A stretch of DNA of 64,000 nucleotides from Roseovarius autotrophicus (GTDB lineage Bacteria > Pseudomonadota > Alphaproteobacteria > Rhodobacterales > Rhodobacteraceae): the NCBI RefSeq assembly GCF_018069895.1, contig NZ_JAGQDH010000006.1, positions 1-64,000 of the forward strand, in the 5' to 3' direction. This document shows, in pieces, positions 45,253 to 55,212 of this stretch; the stretch's first letter is position 1; each line of letters opens with the position of its first letter. The notes beneath the pieces are model-generated. The model was not told the origin of the DNA, did not search any database, and worked only from the letters and a program-made list of their open reading frames with translations. The position numbers and the translations under genes were made by a program.

Positions 45253-45256
<4 letters not shown>
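44786..45256 (-). CDS. DUF2948-family protein
   Basis: A 156-residue soluble protein of the alphaproteobacterial DUF2948 family ([18 protein letters not shown] start, [12 protein letters not shown], terminal [18 protein letters not shown]). Its function is unknown. It overlaps the murA stop by 4 bp and precedes hisD; the murA-DUF2948-hisD order is conserved in Rhodobacterales, from memory. Confidence 0.85.
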
Positions 45257-46521
<1,265 letters not shown>

Positions 46522-46527
46522 GCTGCT

Positions 46528-46692
46528 CTAGTCCTTGCTTTCTGTTTTTGCCCCGGTATCGCCCTTGTCCGCGCCGCGCGCGCGCGCCTGCGCCTTGCGC
46601 CTTGCCAGATTGGCCTTGAGTGCGGATCTGAGCCGGTCCTCGCGGCTTTCGGCTGGTTTCTCGCGGGGTTCGGGAGTGGGTTTCTTGGTCAT
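46528..46692 (-). CDS. Small basic protein upstream of murA (54 aa)
   Basis: The reading from ATG 46692 gives MTKKPTPEPREKPAESRED then RLRSALKANLARRKAQARAR and an acidic tail KGDTGAKTESKD. The protein is highly charged, with no hydrophobic core, and is probably unstructured or a single helix. Similar short proteins with a 'LRxALKANLxRRKxQ' helix precede murA in relatives, from memory. GAGAG in the leader is a possible RBS. Its stop is 6 bp before murA, supporting translation. Function is unknown; nucleic-acid contact is suggested only by charge. Confidence 0.65.
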   Translation of the reverse strand: MTKKPTPEPREKPAESREDRLRSALKANLARRKAQARARGADKGDTGAKTESKD

Positions 46693-46779
46693 GCGGTCTC
46701 TCTTACAGGAGGCACCAAAATGCGTCCAGTTACCCCTTGCACCACGAGCGAGAAGCGTCTAATGACCCCGCCACACGCT

Positions 46780-46854
46780 GCTGCTGTAGCTCAGTGGTAG
46801 AGCGCACCCTTGGTAAGGGTGAGGTCGGGAGTTCAATCCTCCCCAGCAGCACCA
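46780..46854 (+). tRNA. tRNA-Thr(GGT)
   Basis: A full cloverleaf: acceptor GCTGCTG pairs with CAGCAGC; the D-arm starts GCTCAGTGGTAGAGC; the anticodon stem CACCC/GGGTG encloses the loop TTGGTAA with anticodon GGT (reads ACC/ACU); the T-arm has GTTCAATCC. The genome encodes the 3' CCA. It stands alone between the small basic-protein gene and the RTX gene. Confidence 0.97.
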
Positions 46855-46974
46855 GCGCCCTTCAAACTCGACGCACCGGAACGGCGCTATGCGCATTAAC
46901 CTGTTTTGCGGCTTGCCGTTGACCGGTTGCTGGCGTCTGTGGCAACCGTGGGTTGTGACTGTCGGGATATCACG

Positions 46975-48027
46975 ATGCTTCTGTTTGCGAGTCTTCTGGG
47001 TCTGGTCGCCGTCTCGGCGTCGGCTCTTGTCGGTTTCGACAACGAGACCGACAGCGACGAGACCGAAGCAGAACCACCCGCCACCCCTCACGAACAATCC
47101 GAAGGCCCGGATCTGCTGAACGCCTTGCTGGCTCCGGCGCAGGTTGCGGCAGCGGCAGAACCGGGCGCGGGCATTGGGGTTGAGCCCGCCCTGGTCGAAG
47201 CCGGATGGCAGATCGTCGAGGGCGGCACCGGGATGGATGCGATCTCCGGAACGGATGCCCCCGAGATGATCCTCGGCCGCGACGGCGATGACCTGATCGA
47301 CGCGGGCGGCGGGCCTGACGAGGTGCGGAGTGGCGCGGGTGACGATCTGATCCGGGGTGGTGCGGGCCCGGACACGCTGCACGGCGGTGACGGGCGGGAC
47401 GTGCTCGACGGTGGACCGGGCGATGACCGGCTTTTCGGGCATAACGGCAATGACACGTTGTTTGGCGGCGAGGGCAATGACAGTCTTGTCGGCAGCGCCG
47501 GAAACGACATGCTCTTTGGCGGTGATGGCGATGATGCGCTTCATGGCGCGCTCGACGATGACTGGCTGCACGGCGGGATGGGGTCGGATACGCTCTTTGG
47601 CGGGCACGGCAATGACACGTTGATCGGGATTGTGGACAATCCCGCGACGGCACGTCTCGACGATCTCGACGACGGGCGGGATTTTCTCAATGGCGGTGCC
47701 GGCGATGACGTGATCCTTGCTGGGCGGAGCGATATCGTCACCACCGGTAGCGGCGCGGACCGCGTGGTTCTCGGCGACTGGCTGGATGCGGCGCATCAGG
47801 TGGAGATCCTCGATTTCTCGGCCGAACACGACTTACTGATGGTGGTCTATGACAAGACCGGGCCAGAACCGGACATCGCCCTTGCCCCGGACGCGGAAGC
47901 CGCCAGCGACATGCGGCTTCTTCTCAACGGGGTCGAGATCGCGCGAATCGCCAACGCCGAGGGCTTGACGCTGGATCATGTCGCGCTGGTTTCGCAATCG
48001 GAACTGTTGGCGCTCGCGCGGCTCTGA
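46975..48027 (+). CDS. RTX-type calcium-binding repeat protein with an N-terminal membrane anchor
   Basis: A 350-residue protein. The N-terminus [21 protein letters not shown] is a TM helix or uncleaved signal, followed by an acidic Pro/Ala-rich linker (about 22-80). Then come about a dozen GGxGxDxLx nonapeptides (about 95-220: [20 protein letters not shown] is one stretch) that form a Ca2+-binding beta-roll. The C-terminal third ([20 protein letters not shown]...) resembles other Rhodobacterales RTX proteins. Classical RTX exoproteins lack an N-terminal signal, so this layout is unusual. No type I secretion genes are nearby. Upstream TTG starts are possible. Confidence 0.85.
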   Translation: MLLFASLLGLVAVSASALVGFDNETDSDETEAEPPATPHEQSEGPDLLNALLAPAQVAAAAEPGAGIGVEPALVEAGWQIVEGGTGMDAISGTDAPEMILGRDGDDLIDAGGGPDEVRSGAGDDLIRGGAGPDTLHGGDGRDVLDGGPGDDRLFGHNGNDTLFGGEGNDSLVGSAGNDMLFGGDGDDALHGALDDDWLHGGMGSDTLFGGHGNDTLIGIVDNPATARLDDLDDGRDFLNGGAGDDVILAGRSDIVTTGSGADRVVLGDWLDAAHQVEILDFSAEHDLLMVVYDKTGPEPDIALAPDAEAASDMRLLLNGVEIARIANAEGLTLDHVALVSQSELLALARL

Positions 48028-48165
48028 CCCAGATTCCCGCTTTCAATCCAGACGGAATTCCCCTATACGCGCGTATCCTTCGGGCCACCGTGCCTGTTGC
48101 GACCCGGACCTTGCTGGACGACATCCCGGCTTGCGCCCGTCACATTCTGATAAAAGGAGACCCCG

Positions 48166-48435
48166 ATGTCGATCACTGCCGAAGAAAAGGCCCGCGTCAT
48201 CAAGGAATTCGCGACCAAGGAGGGCGACACCGGTTCTCCCGAGGTTCAGGTTGCGATCCTCACCTCGCGGATCACCACGCTCACCGAGCATTTCAAAACC
48301 CACAAGAAGGACAACCACGGTCGCCGTGGCCTTCTGATGATGGTCGCGCAGCGCCGCAAGCTGCTCGATTACCTCAAGCGCAAGGAAGAGGCGCGCTATA
48401 CCGACCTCATCAAGCGCCTTGGCATCCGCCGCTGA
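48166..48435 (+). CDS. rpsO: 30S ribosomal protein S15
   Basis: The 89-residue S15, a primary 16S rRNA binder of the platform. [17 protein letters not shown] and the [25 protein letters not shown] block are diagnostic. AAAGGAG precedes the ATG. A strong terminator follows; pnp, the usual partner, is separated by an 840-bp stretch with gene remnants. Confidence 0.98.
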   Translation: MSITAEEKARVIKEFATKEGDTGSPEVQVAILTSRITTLTEHFKTHKKDNHGRRGLLMMVAQRRKLLDYLKRKEEARYTDLIKRLGIRR

Positions 48436-48458
48436 GCGCACTTCATCGTTCTGAGGAG

Positions 48459-48488
48459 AAAAAGGGGCCCCCCATCGGGCCCCTTTTG
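48459..48488 (+). terminator. rpsO terminator
   Basis: AAAAGGGGCCC-N6-GGGCCCCTTTT is an 11-bp perfect stem ending in a U-tract, 24 bp after the rpsO stop. Its A/T flanks make it usable in both directions, including for the remnant gene arriving on the minus strand. Confidence 0.9.
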
Positions 48489-48500
48489 CCGTTTGCGGCC

Positions 48501-48627
48501 TCAGACCCCGATCAGCGCATCGGCCAGCGCCATGTACAGCGGGATCGAAAGGATTGCCACTGGCGTGCCCAGCCCGGTCGATGTGCCGACATAGACCGAG
48601 GGATTGGCTTCGGGCACGGCCAGGACG
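48501..48627 (-). pseudogene. 3' remnant of an SbtA-like bicarbonate transporter gene
   Basis: About 42 minus-strand codons ending at 48501 read VLAVPEANPSVYVGTSTGLG followed by TPVAILSIPLYMALADALIGV and a stop. PEANP...YxxxS-x-G...IPLYxALA is the C-terminal pattern of the DUF897/SbtA sodium-dependent bicarbonate transporter family. Upstream (toward 48628) the sense is lost and switches to a plus-strand LysR sequence. The gene has therefore lost roughly 85-90% of its 5' portion. Family assignment is from recalled similarity. Confidence 0.6.
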
Positions 48628-49167
48628 CTGCTCGACGCATTGGCGGCGCAAGTGGTCGATGTGGTGCTGACCACCGATCCGCCGCAGGATGCCGAAGGCG
48701 GCGCGTTCCGCGCGCATCGCATCGCCGAACAGCCGGTATCGCTGCACGGGCGACCCGACCGCGTGGCCCATGACAGCCTCGATACACTCCTGACTGTCGA
48801 GGAGATCATCCTGCCCTCTGGCTCGGCCATCCGGGCCGAATTCCTGGCCATCACCGACGCGCGCGGGATTACGCCGCGCGTCGTGGCCAAGGTCGAGGAC
48901 ATGGCGATGATCCGCCTTCTGGCGCGCGAAGGGGCGGGCGTGGCGCTTGCGCCCGATGTGGTCGTGGCTGACGAACTGGCCTCTGGGCGGCTCAAACGCG
49001 CGCCCTTCGCGCTCGGCCTTTCAGAACGGTTCTATGCCATCGCCATGCCGCGCGCCTTTCCCCATCCGGCGCTGGAGTCGCTGCTTGCGGCGGCGGCGGG
49101 CCCCGCATCGTCCGCCCTTTCCAAACCGGCAAAAAACATGTATTTGGCCCCCACATCTGAGACGTGA
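48628..49167 (+). pseudogene. 3' remnant of a LysR-family regulator gene
   Basis: Plus-strand codons read LLDALAAQVVDVVLTTDPP then [27 protein letters not shown], the substrate-binding domain of a LysR regulator (NhaR-like in feel). The DNA-binding HTH and linker that should occupy the first 90-110 codons are absent. The reading starts abruptly at the junction with the SbtA remnant. An ATG at 48604 lies within the other gene's fragment and would not restore a regulator. The protein, if made, could not bind DNA. Confidence 0.7.
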
Positions 49168-49237
49168 CGCAATGACCCCGGCGCATGGTATGGTTGAAAG
49201 GGGTCGGCGGCAATGGGGCCGCCATGGCAACGGGGGA

Positions 49238-49254
49238 CCCGGGATACGCCCGGG
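49238..49254 (+). other. Stem-loop in the pnp leader
   Basis: CCCGGG-N5-CCCGGG (49238-49254) together with an upstream GGCGGC...GCCGCC pair (about 49205-49223) can form a structured leader 23 bp before pnp. Enterobacterial pnp leaders fold into RNase III-processed hairpins used in PNPase autoregulation; a similar role here is only a suggestion. Confidence 0.4.
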
Positions 49255-49276
49255 AGCGCCTCCAAGAGGATACATG

Positions 49277-51409
49277 ATGTTCAACGAAACGAAAAAGACG
49301 ATGCAGTGGGGCGAAGAAACGCTCACGCTGGAAACCGGCAAGATCGCCCGTCAGGCCGACGGCTCCGTGATCGCCACGCTTGGCGAGACCTCGGTCATGG
49401 CCAACGTGACCTTTGCCAAGGAACCGAAGCCGGGAATGGATTTCTTTCCGCTGACGGTCCATTATCAGGAAAAATACTATGCTGCTGGCAAGGTGCCCGG
49501 CGGCTTTTTCAAGCGCGAGGCGCGACCCTCGGAAAAGGAAACGCTGACCGCGCGCCTGATCGACCGTCCGATCCGCCCGCTTTTCGTGCCCGGCTTCAAG
49601 AACGAGACGCTGGTGATGTGCACGGTTCTGTCGCACGATCTGGTCAATGACCCGGATATGGTGGCGATGATCGCCACTTCCGCCGCGTTGACCATCTCGG
49701 GCGCGCCCTTCCGAGGGCCGATTGGCGGCTGCCGTGTGGGCTATGTGGATGGCGAATACATCCTCAACCCCGAAATCGACGACATGCACGATCTGCGCAA
49801 CAACCCCGAGCAACGGCTTGATCTGGTGGTTGCGGCCACCCGCGACGCGGTGATGATGGTCGAATCCGAAGCCTACGAGCTGTCGGAGGACGAGATGCTG
49901 GGTGCGGTGACCTTCGCACATGAGCAGATCAAACCGGTCTGCGACCTGATCATCGAATTCGCCGAAGAATGCGCGAAAGAGCCGTTCGATTTCACCCCAC
50001 CGGATTATTCGGAGCTTTATGCCGCCGTGAAGGCTACCGGTGAAGAACAGATGCGCGCCGCTTTTGCCATCCGCGACAAGCAGGAGCGCACCCACGCCAT
50101 TTCCGCCGCGAAAGAGGCGATCAAGGCGCAACTGACCGAAGAACAGCTTGCCGATGCCAATCTCGGTTCGGCACTGAAAAAGCTCGAATCGGTGGTGCTG
50201 CGCGGCGATGTGGTCAAGAACGGCAACCGGATCGACGGTCGCCGTCTGGATGAGATCCGGCCCATCGTATGCGAAACCGGCCTTCTGCCGCGCACGCACG
50301 GATCGGCGCTCTTCACCCGTGGCGAGACGCAAAGCCTGGTCGTGACCACGCTCGGCACCGGCGATGACGAACAGTTCGTCGATGCGCTGCACGGGAATTT
50401 CAAATCGAACTTCCTGCTGCATTACAACTTCCCGCCCTATTCGGTCGGCGAAGCCGGGCGCGTCGGCCCTCCGGGACGACGTGAAATCGGCCACGGCAAG
50501 CTCGCATGGCGCGCGCTTCAGGCGGTGTTGCCGCCGGCGACCGATTTCCCCTACACGATCCGTCTGGTATCGGAGATCACCGAATCGAATGGTTCTTCCT
50601 CCATGGCCACGGTCTGTGGCGGATCGCTGTCGATGATGGATGCAGGCGTTCCGCTCAAGACATCCGTGGCCGGTGTGGCCATGGGCCTTGTGCTCGAGGA
50701 AGACGGCGAGTTTGCCATCCTGTCGGATATTCTTGGCGACGAGGATCACCTCGGCGACATGGACTTCAAGGTGGCGGGCACGGCCGACGGCATCACCTCG
50801 CTGCAAATGGATATCAAGGTCGCGGGAATCACCCCCGAGATCATGAAGCAGGCGCTGGCGCAGGCCCGCGAAGGCCGGATGCACATCCTGGGCGAGATGG
50901 ACAAGGCGCTCTCGGGGGCCAATGATTTCTCGGTCCACGCCCCGCGCATCGAGACCATGCAGATCCCGACCGACAAGATTCGTGAAGTGATCGGCTCTGG
51001 CGGCAAGGTGATCCGCGAGATTGTCGAGGTTTCGGGCGCCAAGGTCGATATCAACGACGAAGGCATCATCAAGATCGCCTCGCCCAACGGCGAGTCGATC
51101 AAGAAGGCCTATGACATGATCTGGTCAATCGTGGCTGAGCCCGAAGAGGGCGGCGTCTACAAGGGCAAGGTCGTCAAGATCGTCGATTTCGGCGCCTTCG
51201 TGAACTTCTTCGGCAAGCGCGACGGGCTGGTGCATGTCAGCCAGATCGAGAACCGTCGCCTGAACCATCCCTCCGACGTTCTGAAAGAGGGACAAGAGGT
51301 CTGGGTCAAGCTTCTGGGCTTTGACGATCGCGGCAAGGTGCGCCTGTCGATGAAGATGGTCGATCAGGAGACCGGCGATGAGGTCAAGGCCGAGGAAGCC
51401 GCAGACTGA
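49277..51409 (+). CDS. pnp: Polyribonucleotide nucleotidyltransferase (PNPase)
   Basis: The 710-residue 3'-5' phosphorolytic exoribonuclease of RNA turnover. Two RNase PH cores ([21 protein letters not shown] region; later [15 protein letters not shown] and [15 protein letters not shown]), the helical linker, a KH domain ([17 protein letters not shown]) and an S1 domain ([20 protein letters not shown]) are in order. ATG 49277 is 6 bp after AAGAGGA; ATG 49274 is too close. Normally co-transcribed with rpsO, it here needs its own promoter inside the remnant region. Confidence 0.97.
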   Translation: MFNETKKTMQWGEETLTLETGKIARQADGSVIATLGETSVMANVTFAKEPKPGMDFFPLTVHYQEKYYAAGKVPGGFFKREARPSEKETLTARLIDRPIRPLFVPGFKNETLVMCTVLSHDLVNDPDMVAMIATSAALTISGAPFRGPIGGCRVGYVDGEYILNPEIDDMHDLRNNPEQRLDLVVAATRDAVMMVESEAYELSEDEMLGAVTFAHEQIKPVCDLIIEFAEECAKEPFDFTPPDYSELYAAVKATGEEQMRAAFAIRDKQERTHAISAAKEAIKAQLTEEQLADANLGSALKKLESVVLRGDVVKNGNRIDGRRLDEIRPIVCETGLLPRTHGSALFTRGETQSLVVTTLGTGDDEQFVDALHGNFKSNFLLHYNFPPYSVGEAGRVGPPGRREIGHGKLAWRALQAVLPPATDFPYTIRLVSEITESNGSSSMATVCGGSLSMMDAGVPLKTSVAGVAMGLVLEEDGEFAILSDILGDEDHLGDMDFKVAGTADGITSLQMDIKVAGITPEIMKQALAQAREGRMHILGEMDKALSGANDFSVHAPRIETMQIPTDKIREVIGSGGKVIREIVEVSGAKVDINDEGIIKIASPNGESIKKAYDMIWSIVAEPEEGGVYKGKVVKIVDFGAFVNFFGKRDGLVHVSQIENRRLNHPSDVLKEGQEVWVKLLGFDDRGKVRLSMKMVDQETGDEVKAEEAAD

Positions 51410-51431
51410 TCCGCCGTTCCCCGCACCCTGC

Positions 51432-51460
51432 AAAGCCCCGGCCATGTGCCGGGGCTTTTT
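51432..51460 (+). terminator. pnp terminator
   Basis: AAAGCCCCGGC...GCCGGGGCTTTTT, a 10-11 bp stem with a 5-nt loop and a U5 tract, 23 bp after the pnp stop. It can also end the convergent sirtuin transcript. Confidence 0.9.
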
Positions 51461-51499
51461 GCTTGCCCCATGGATACAGTCAGGCCGGAAGTGCCGCTA

Positions 51500-52201
51500 T
51501 CAGCTTCCGTTGCCCGACAAAACCCCCGCAACCCAGCCAGGCACCACATCAGAAGCGCGGCCCCGCAACACTTTGTGGAAATCGTCAGAGACAGCGGAAG
51601 GCTCAAGGTTGATCTCGACGCACCGCGCGCCCGCGCAGGCCGCCTCCTGCGCGAAACCGGCGGCGGGCCAGACCTGCCCCGAGGTCCCGATGGCTGCAAA
51701 GATCGACGCCCCCGCCAGATGGTCTAGGATCTCCTCCATCCGGTAGGGAAGCTCGCCGAACCAGACCACATCGGGGCGACAGGCGTGCGCGCTGCAACGC
51801 GGACAGGTATCGCGTTCGGACATGGAAAGCGCCGCCTGCCAGCGATGCCCGCACGCGGCGCAAAGAGCGCGGGACAACTCCCCGTGCATGTGGATCGCAT
51901 CGCGGCTCCCGGCTGCCTCGTGCAAGCCGTCCACGTTCTGCGTGACGATCACCACCTCGGCGCGCGCCTCGGCCTGCAACCGCGCCAGCGCCATATGCGC
52001 CGCATTGGGTCGCGCCTGCGCCGCCTGCACACGGCGCGCGTTGTAGAAGCAATGCACCAGCGCGGGGTTGCGGGCAAAGCCGTCGGGCGTCGCCACATCC
52101 TCGATGCGGTGCTCGGCCCAGAGGCCACCCGCATCGCGGAACGTGCCCAGCCCGCTCTCGGCGGAAATGCCCGCACCGGTGAGAATGACGATCTTTTCCA
52201 T
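51500..52201 (-). CDS. cobB: NAD-dependent protein deacylase (sirtuin, CobB type)
   Basis: A 233-residue class III sirtuin that removes acyl groups from lysines using NAD. NAD site GAGISAESGLGTFRD, TQNVDG, catalytic His in IHMHGEL, zinc cysteines CAAC and CPRC. The YNARR segment (Tyr-x2-Arg) is the pair that gives desuccinylase/demalonylase activity in CobB/SIRT5. It is divergent from the phosphatase gene with a 39-bp gap. Confidence 0.93.
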   Translation of the reverse strand: MEKIVILTGAGISAESGLGTFRDAGGLWAEHRIEDVATPDGFARNPALVHCFYNARRVQAAQARPNAAHMALARLQAEARAEVVIVTQNVDGLHEAAGSRDAIHMHGELSRALCAACGHRWQAALSMSERDTCPRCSAHACRPDVVWFGELPYRMEEILDHLAGASIFAAIGTSGQVWPAAGFAQEAACAGARCVEINLEPSAVSDDFHKVLRGRASDVVPGWVAGVLSGNGS

Positions 52202-52240
52202 CGCGCCCTCCTGCCCTATCTGTGCCCCACCGGAGGAGCC

Positions 52241-52684
52241 ATGACCACCCGCATTCTCTTTGTCTGCCTTGGCAATATCTGCCGCTCACCCGCCGCCGAA
52301 GGCGTGTTTCGCATGCTCGCCCCCTGGGCCAGGACCGACAGCGCAGGCACCTCGGGCTGGCACGTGGGAGAGCCCCCCTATGGCCCGATGCAGGCCGCGG
52401 CACGGGCGCGGGGTCTCGACCTCTCTGACCTGCGCGCGCGCCGCATATGGCCCGGGGATTTCGAGCACTTCGACCTGATCCTTGCAATGGACGGCGCGAC
52501 CATGGCCGATACCGAGGCGCTGCGCCCCGAGGGAAACACCACGCCTTTGCGGGTTTTTACCGACTACGCGCCAGATCGGGGGGCAAACCATGTGCCCGAT
52601 CCCTATTACACGCGCGATTTCGAGGGTGCGCTCGACCTGATCGAGGCCTGCGCACGCGGGCTTCTGGCCGATCTGCGCCGCTAA
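52241..52684 (+). CDS. Low-molecular-weight protein tyrosine phosphatase
   Basis: A 147-residue LMW-PTP. The P-loop Cys9-x5-Arg15 (VCLGNICRSPAAEG) starts at the N-terminus as usual, and the general acid lies in VPDPYYTRDFEGALDL. ATG 52241 directly follows GGAGGAG. Substrates may be tyrosine-phosphorylated regulators or polysaccharide kinases; nothing nearby specifies this. Confidence 0.93.
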   Translation: MTTRILFVCLGNICRSPAAEGVFRMLAPWARTDSAGTSGWHVGEPPYGPMQAAARARGLDLSDLRARRIWPGDFEHFDLILAMDGATMADTEALRPEGNTTPLRVFTDYAPDRGANHVPDPYYTRDFEGALDLIEACARGLLADLRR

Positions 52685-52696
52685 TCGTGGGGTGCG

Positions 52697-52785
52697 AAGG
52701 AATTTCGCAGAAATTCCTTTCAAGAAAATTCGCGAATTTTCTTGTCCTCCTCTCCGGCACGACGCTGATTTCGGATTTTCCGAAA
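52697..52785. repeat. Cluster of three AT-rich palindromes
   Basis: Three successive inverted repeats in 90 bp: AAGGAATTTC-GCA-GAAATTCCTT (52697-52719); a perfect 24-bp palindrome CAAGAAAATTCG/CGAATTTTCTTG (52721-52744); TTTCGGA-TTT-TCCGAAA (52769-52785). They follow the phosphatase stop by 13 bp and precede the HisD-like gene by about 100 bp. They may be terminators or a dispersed repeat; they differ sharply in composition from the surroundings. Confidence 0.6.
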
Positions 52786-52883
52786 CCCCGCTTCGCAGCT
52801 TGCAAAAACCCTGTCACGGGTGCCGTAACCCCCTTGCCGCGCGACCATCGCCCTCCCATCCATAAGGCAGAGGAGCCCGCGCC

Positions 52884-54179
52884 ATGCCCGTCACGTATCT
52901 CAAGACCGCCACCGACACCCCACCCGAAACCACGGCGGATATTACAGACACCGTGCGCATCATGCTGGCGCGACTGCGGGCCGGGGGCGCGCAGGTGGCA
53001 CTGGAATATGCCCGCGATCTCGACCGCTGGCAGGGGCCGATTGCTGTCAGCCGGGCCGAGATCGAGGCCGCCTCGGCGCGCGTCCCGCAAGCACTCAAGG
53101 ACGATATTGCCTGGGCGCACGACAATATCCGCCGCTTTGCCGAAGCGCAGCGCGCCACCGCGCAGGACATGGAGATCGAACTGCGCCCCGGTCTCATGGC
53201 GGGGCAAAAGCAGATCCCCGTGCAAGCGGCGGGCTGTTACGTGCCGGGTGGGCGCTATTCCCACATCGCCTCGGCGCTCATGTCCATCGCCACGGCGCGC
53301 GCGGCGGGGGTGCATGACATCACCGCCTGTTCTCCTCCCTCGGGCGGGGCGGGCATCCCCGACGCGCTGCTCTACACGATGGACCGCGCGGGGGCCTCGC
53401 GTATCCTCTGTCTCGGCGGGGTGCAGGCGATTGCCGCCATGGCCTTTGGCCTTTTCGGCGCTCCAGGGGCAGATATCCTTGTCGGTCCGGGCAACGCCTA
53501 TGTGGCCGAGGCCAAGCGCCAGCTTTTCGGCCCCGTGGGCATCGACATGGTGGCCGGCCCCACCGACAGCCTGATCCTCGCCGACGAGACCGCTGACCCT
53601 GATGTGGTCGCCGCCGATCTGGTCGGGCAGGCCGAGCATGGAGGCAATTCTCCAGTCTGGCTTGCCACCACCCATCGCCCGCTGGCCGAAGCGGTGATCG
53701 CCCGCGCGCCCGCCGTCATCGCCGCCCTGCCCGAACCCAACCGCAGCGCCGCGAGCGCGGCCTGGCGCGATCTGGCCGAGGTGGTGCTTTGCGACAATGC
53801 CGAGGAGATGGCCGCCCATGCCGACACCCGCGCGCCCGAGCATCTTCATGTGCAGGTCCGTGATCTCGACTGGTGGCTTGCGCGCCTCACCGCCTATGGC
53901 TCGCTTTTCCTTGGCGAGGCGACGACCGTGGCCTTCGGCGACAAGGCGGCGGGGCCGAACCATGTCTTGCCCACCTCCGGGGCCGCGCGCTACACAGGGG
54001 GGCTGTCGGTGCACAAGTTTCTGAAAACTGTCACCTGGCAGAAGGTCGCGCCGCAGGCGCTCGACCAACTGGCCGGTGTGACGGCGCGGCTCAGCCGCGC
54101 CGAGGGAATGGAAGGTCACGCGCGCAGCGCAGATATCCGCATGGGCGCGGGAACACGCGTCCTCAGCTCGGCAGGGTAA
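52884..54179 (+). CDS. HisD paralogue, sulfopropanediol 3-dehydrogenase (HpsN)-like
   Basis: A 431-residue member of the histidinol dehydrogenase superfamily distinct from the window's true HisD. GCYVPGGRYSHIAS replaces GLYVPGGLASY, and AGPTDSLILADE replaces AGPSEILVIAD. The Glu-His pair (GQAEHGGNSP) and GPNHVLPTSGAARYTGG are kept. These variants match HpsN, the zinc/NAD enzyme oxidising 2,3-dihydroxypropane-1-sulfonate to sulfolactate in roseobacters. A close relative with another substrate is possible. The gene precedes an Asp/Glu racemase by 9 bp, and GAGGAG precedes its ATG. Confidence 0.65.
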   Translation: MPVTYLKTATDTPPETTADITDTVRIMLARLRAGGAQVALEYARDLDRWQGPIAVSRAEIEAASARVPQALKDDIAWAHDNIRRFAEAQRATAQDMEIELRPGLMAGQKQIPVQAAGCYVPGGRYSHIASALMSIATARAAGVHDITACSPPSGGAGIPDALLYTMDRAGASRILCLGGVQAIAAMAFGLFGAPGADILVGPGNAYVAEAKRQLFGPVGIDMVAGPTDSLILADETADPDVVAADLVGQAEHGGNSPVWLATTHRPLAEAVIARAPAVIAALPEPNRSAASAAWRDLAEVVLCDNAEEMAAHADTRAPEHLHVQVRDLDWWLARLTAYGSLFLGEATTVAFGDKAAGPNHVLPTSGAARYTGGLSVHKFLKTVTWQKVAPQALDQLAGVTARLSRAEGMEGHARSADIRMGAGTRVLSSAG

Positions 54180-54188
54180 GGCAAGACC

Positions 54189-54869
54189 ATGAAAACCGTC
54201 GGGATTCTCGGAGGGATGGGACCAGAGGCCACCATCCTGCTGATGCAGAAGGTGCTTGCCGCCGTTCCCGCGCGCGACGACGCCGATCATGTGCCGCTCC
54301 TTGTCCATCAGAACCCACAGGTTCCAAGCCGCATCAAGGCGTTGATCGAGGGCGGCGGCACAGATCCCGGCCCGGTGCTGGCGCGCATGGCGCGCGATCT
54401 GCGCGCAGCCGGGGCAAAGGCGCTCGCCATGCCCTGCAACACCGCACATCACTATGCGCCCGCGATCCAAAACGCGACCGACCTGCCCTTTCTCGACATG
54501 CTGGAGTTAACCGCCGAGCATCTGTCGATGGTCGGCGCGCGGCGCGTCGGAATGCTCGCCTCGCCCGCCACGCGGCTTGCGGGGGTATTCGACGCGCCTT
54601 TTGCCGCGCACGGCCTCACGCCGGTGTTTCTCGACGATGACACGAGCCTGCTGGCGATCATCCGCGCAGTCAAGGCGAGCGAAGGCCCGATCATCCTGAA
54701 GCCCCGCCTTCGGAGCGAGGCCGAGACCCTGCTGTCTCAAGGCGCCGATCACCTGCTCGTGGCCTGCACCGAACTGTCACTGATGACCGATGCGCTGCCA
54801 CAAAGCGCGGCCCGAACCGACAGTCTCGATTGCCTGACGCGCGCGATTGTGGCTTTTGCCCGCGCCTGA
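54189..54869 (+). CDS. Aspartate/glutamate racemase-family protein
   Basis: A 226-residue cofactor-independent racemase. Glycine-rich start VGILGGMGPEATI, catalytic cysteines in MPCNTAHHY and LLVACTELSLM, both intact. It follows the HisD-like gene directly, so the two probably work on related substrates or simply share a promoter. The aspartate racemase subfamily is most likely by the ILGGMGPEAT signature. Confidence 0.88.
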   Translation: MKTVGILGGMGPEATILLMQKVLAAVPARDDADHVPLLVHQNPQVPSRIKALIEGGGTDPGPVLARMARDLRAAGAKALAMPCNTAHHYAPAIQNATDLPFLDMLELTAEHLSMVGARRVGMLASPATRLAGVFDAPFAAHGLTPVFLDDDTSLLAIIRAVKASEGPIILKPRLRSEAETLLSQGADHLLVACTELSLMTDALPQSAARTDSLDCLTRAIVAFARA

Positions 54870-54876
54870 GTTCCGC

Positions 54877-55212
54877 CTATTCGGCCGTGCGCTCCGCAAC
54901 CCGCTCAAGATGCATCCGCAGATGCTCTGCCTCATAGCGCGCCTCGCGCAGACCCTCCATGGTGGCGGAAAGCTCTGCCTCGGTCTGGCTAAGCTGATTG
55001 GTCAGCTCGGCCTCGCGCTGTTGCAGATAGGTGATCGCCTGATCGCGGGTCTCCTCGGCCTCGTGCAATTCCTGCGCCAATCGCTCGAGTTCTCCGACAT
55101 CCGAGGACTTTACCCGCACAAAGCGGTGCACCAACCAGTTGGCGAACCACCCCATGCAGAACGCCACGAAAAGCACGATGGCTGTGGCGATAATGAATTC
55201 AGTTCTGTTCAT
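54877..55212 (-). CDS. Membrane-anchored coiled-coil protein
   Basis: A 111-residue protein with an N-terminal TM helix (about 7-27, FIIATAIVLFVAFCMGWFANWL) and a long heptad-rich coiled coil (about 40-108: LAQELHEAEETRD...EAELTNQLSQTEAELS). Starts at ATG 55212 inside the last codons of the OmpA-like gene (14-bp overlap). It may assist the OmpA-like protein at the envelope. No family name can be given. Confidence 0.75.
   Translation of the reverse strand: MNRTEFIIATAIVLFVAFCMGWFANWLVHRFVRVKSSDVGELERLAQELHEAEETRDQAITYLQQREAELTNQLSQTEAELSATMEGLREARYEAEHLRMHLERVAERTAE

Noticed and set aside
48604..49167. An intact short LysR-type gene from ATG 48604
   Set aside because: It lacks any helix-turn-helix and its first codons belong to the SbtA remnant, so it is treated as a pseudogene.
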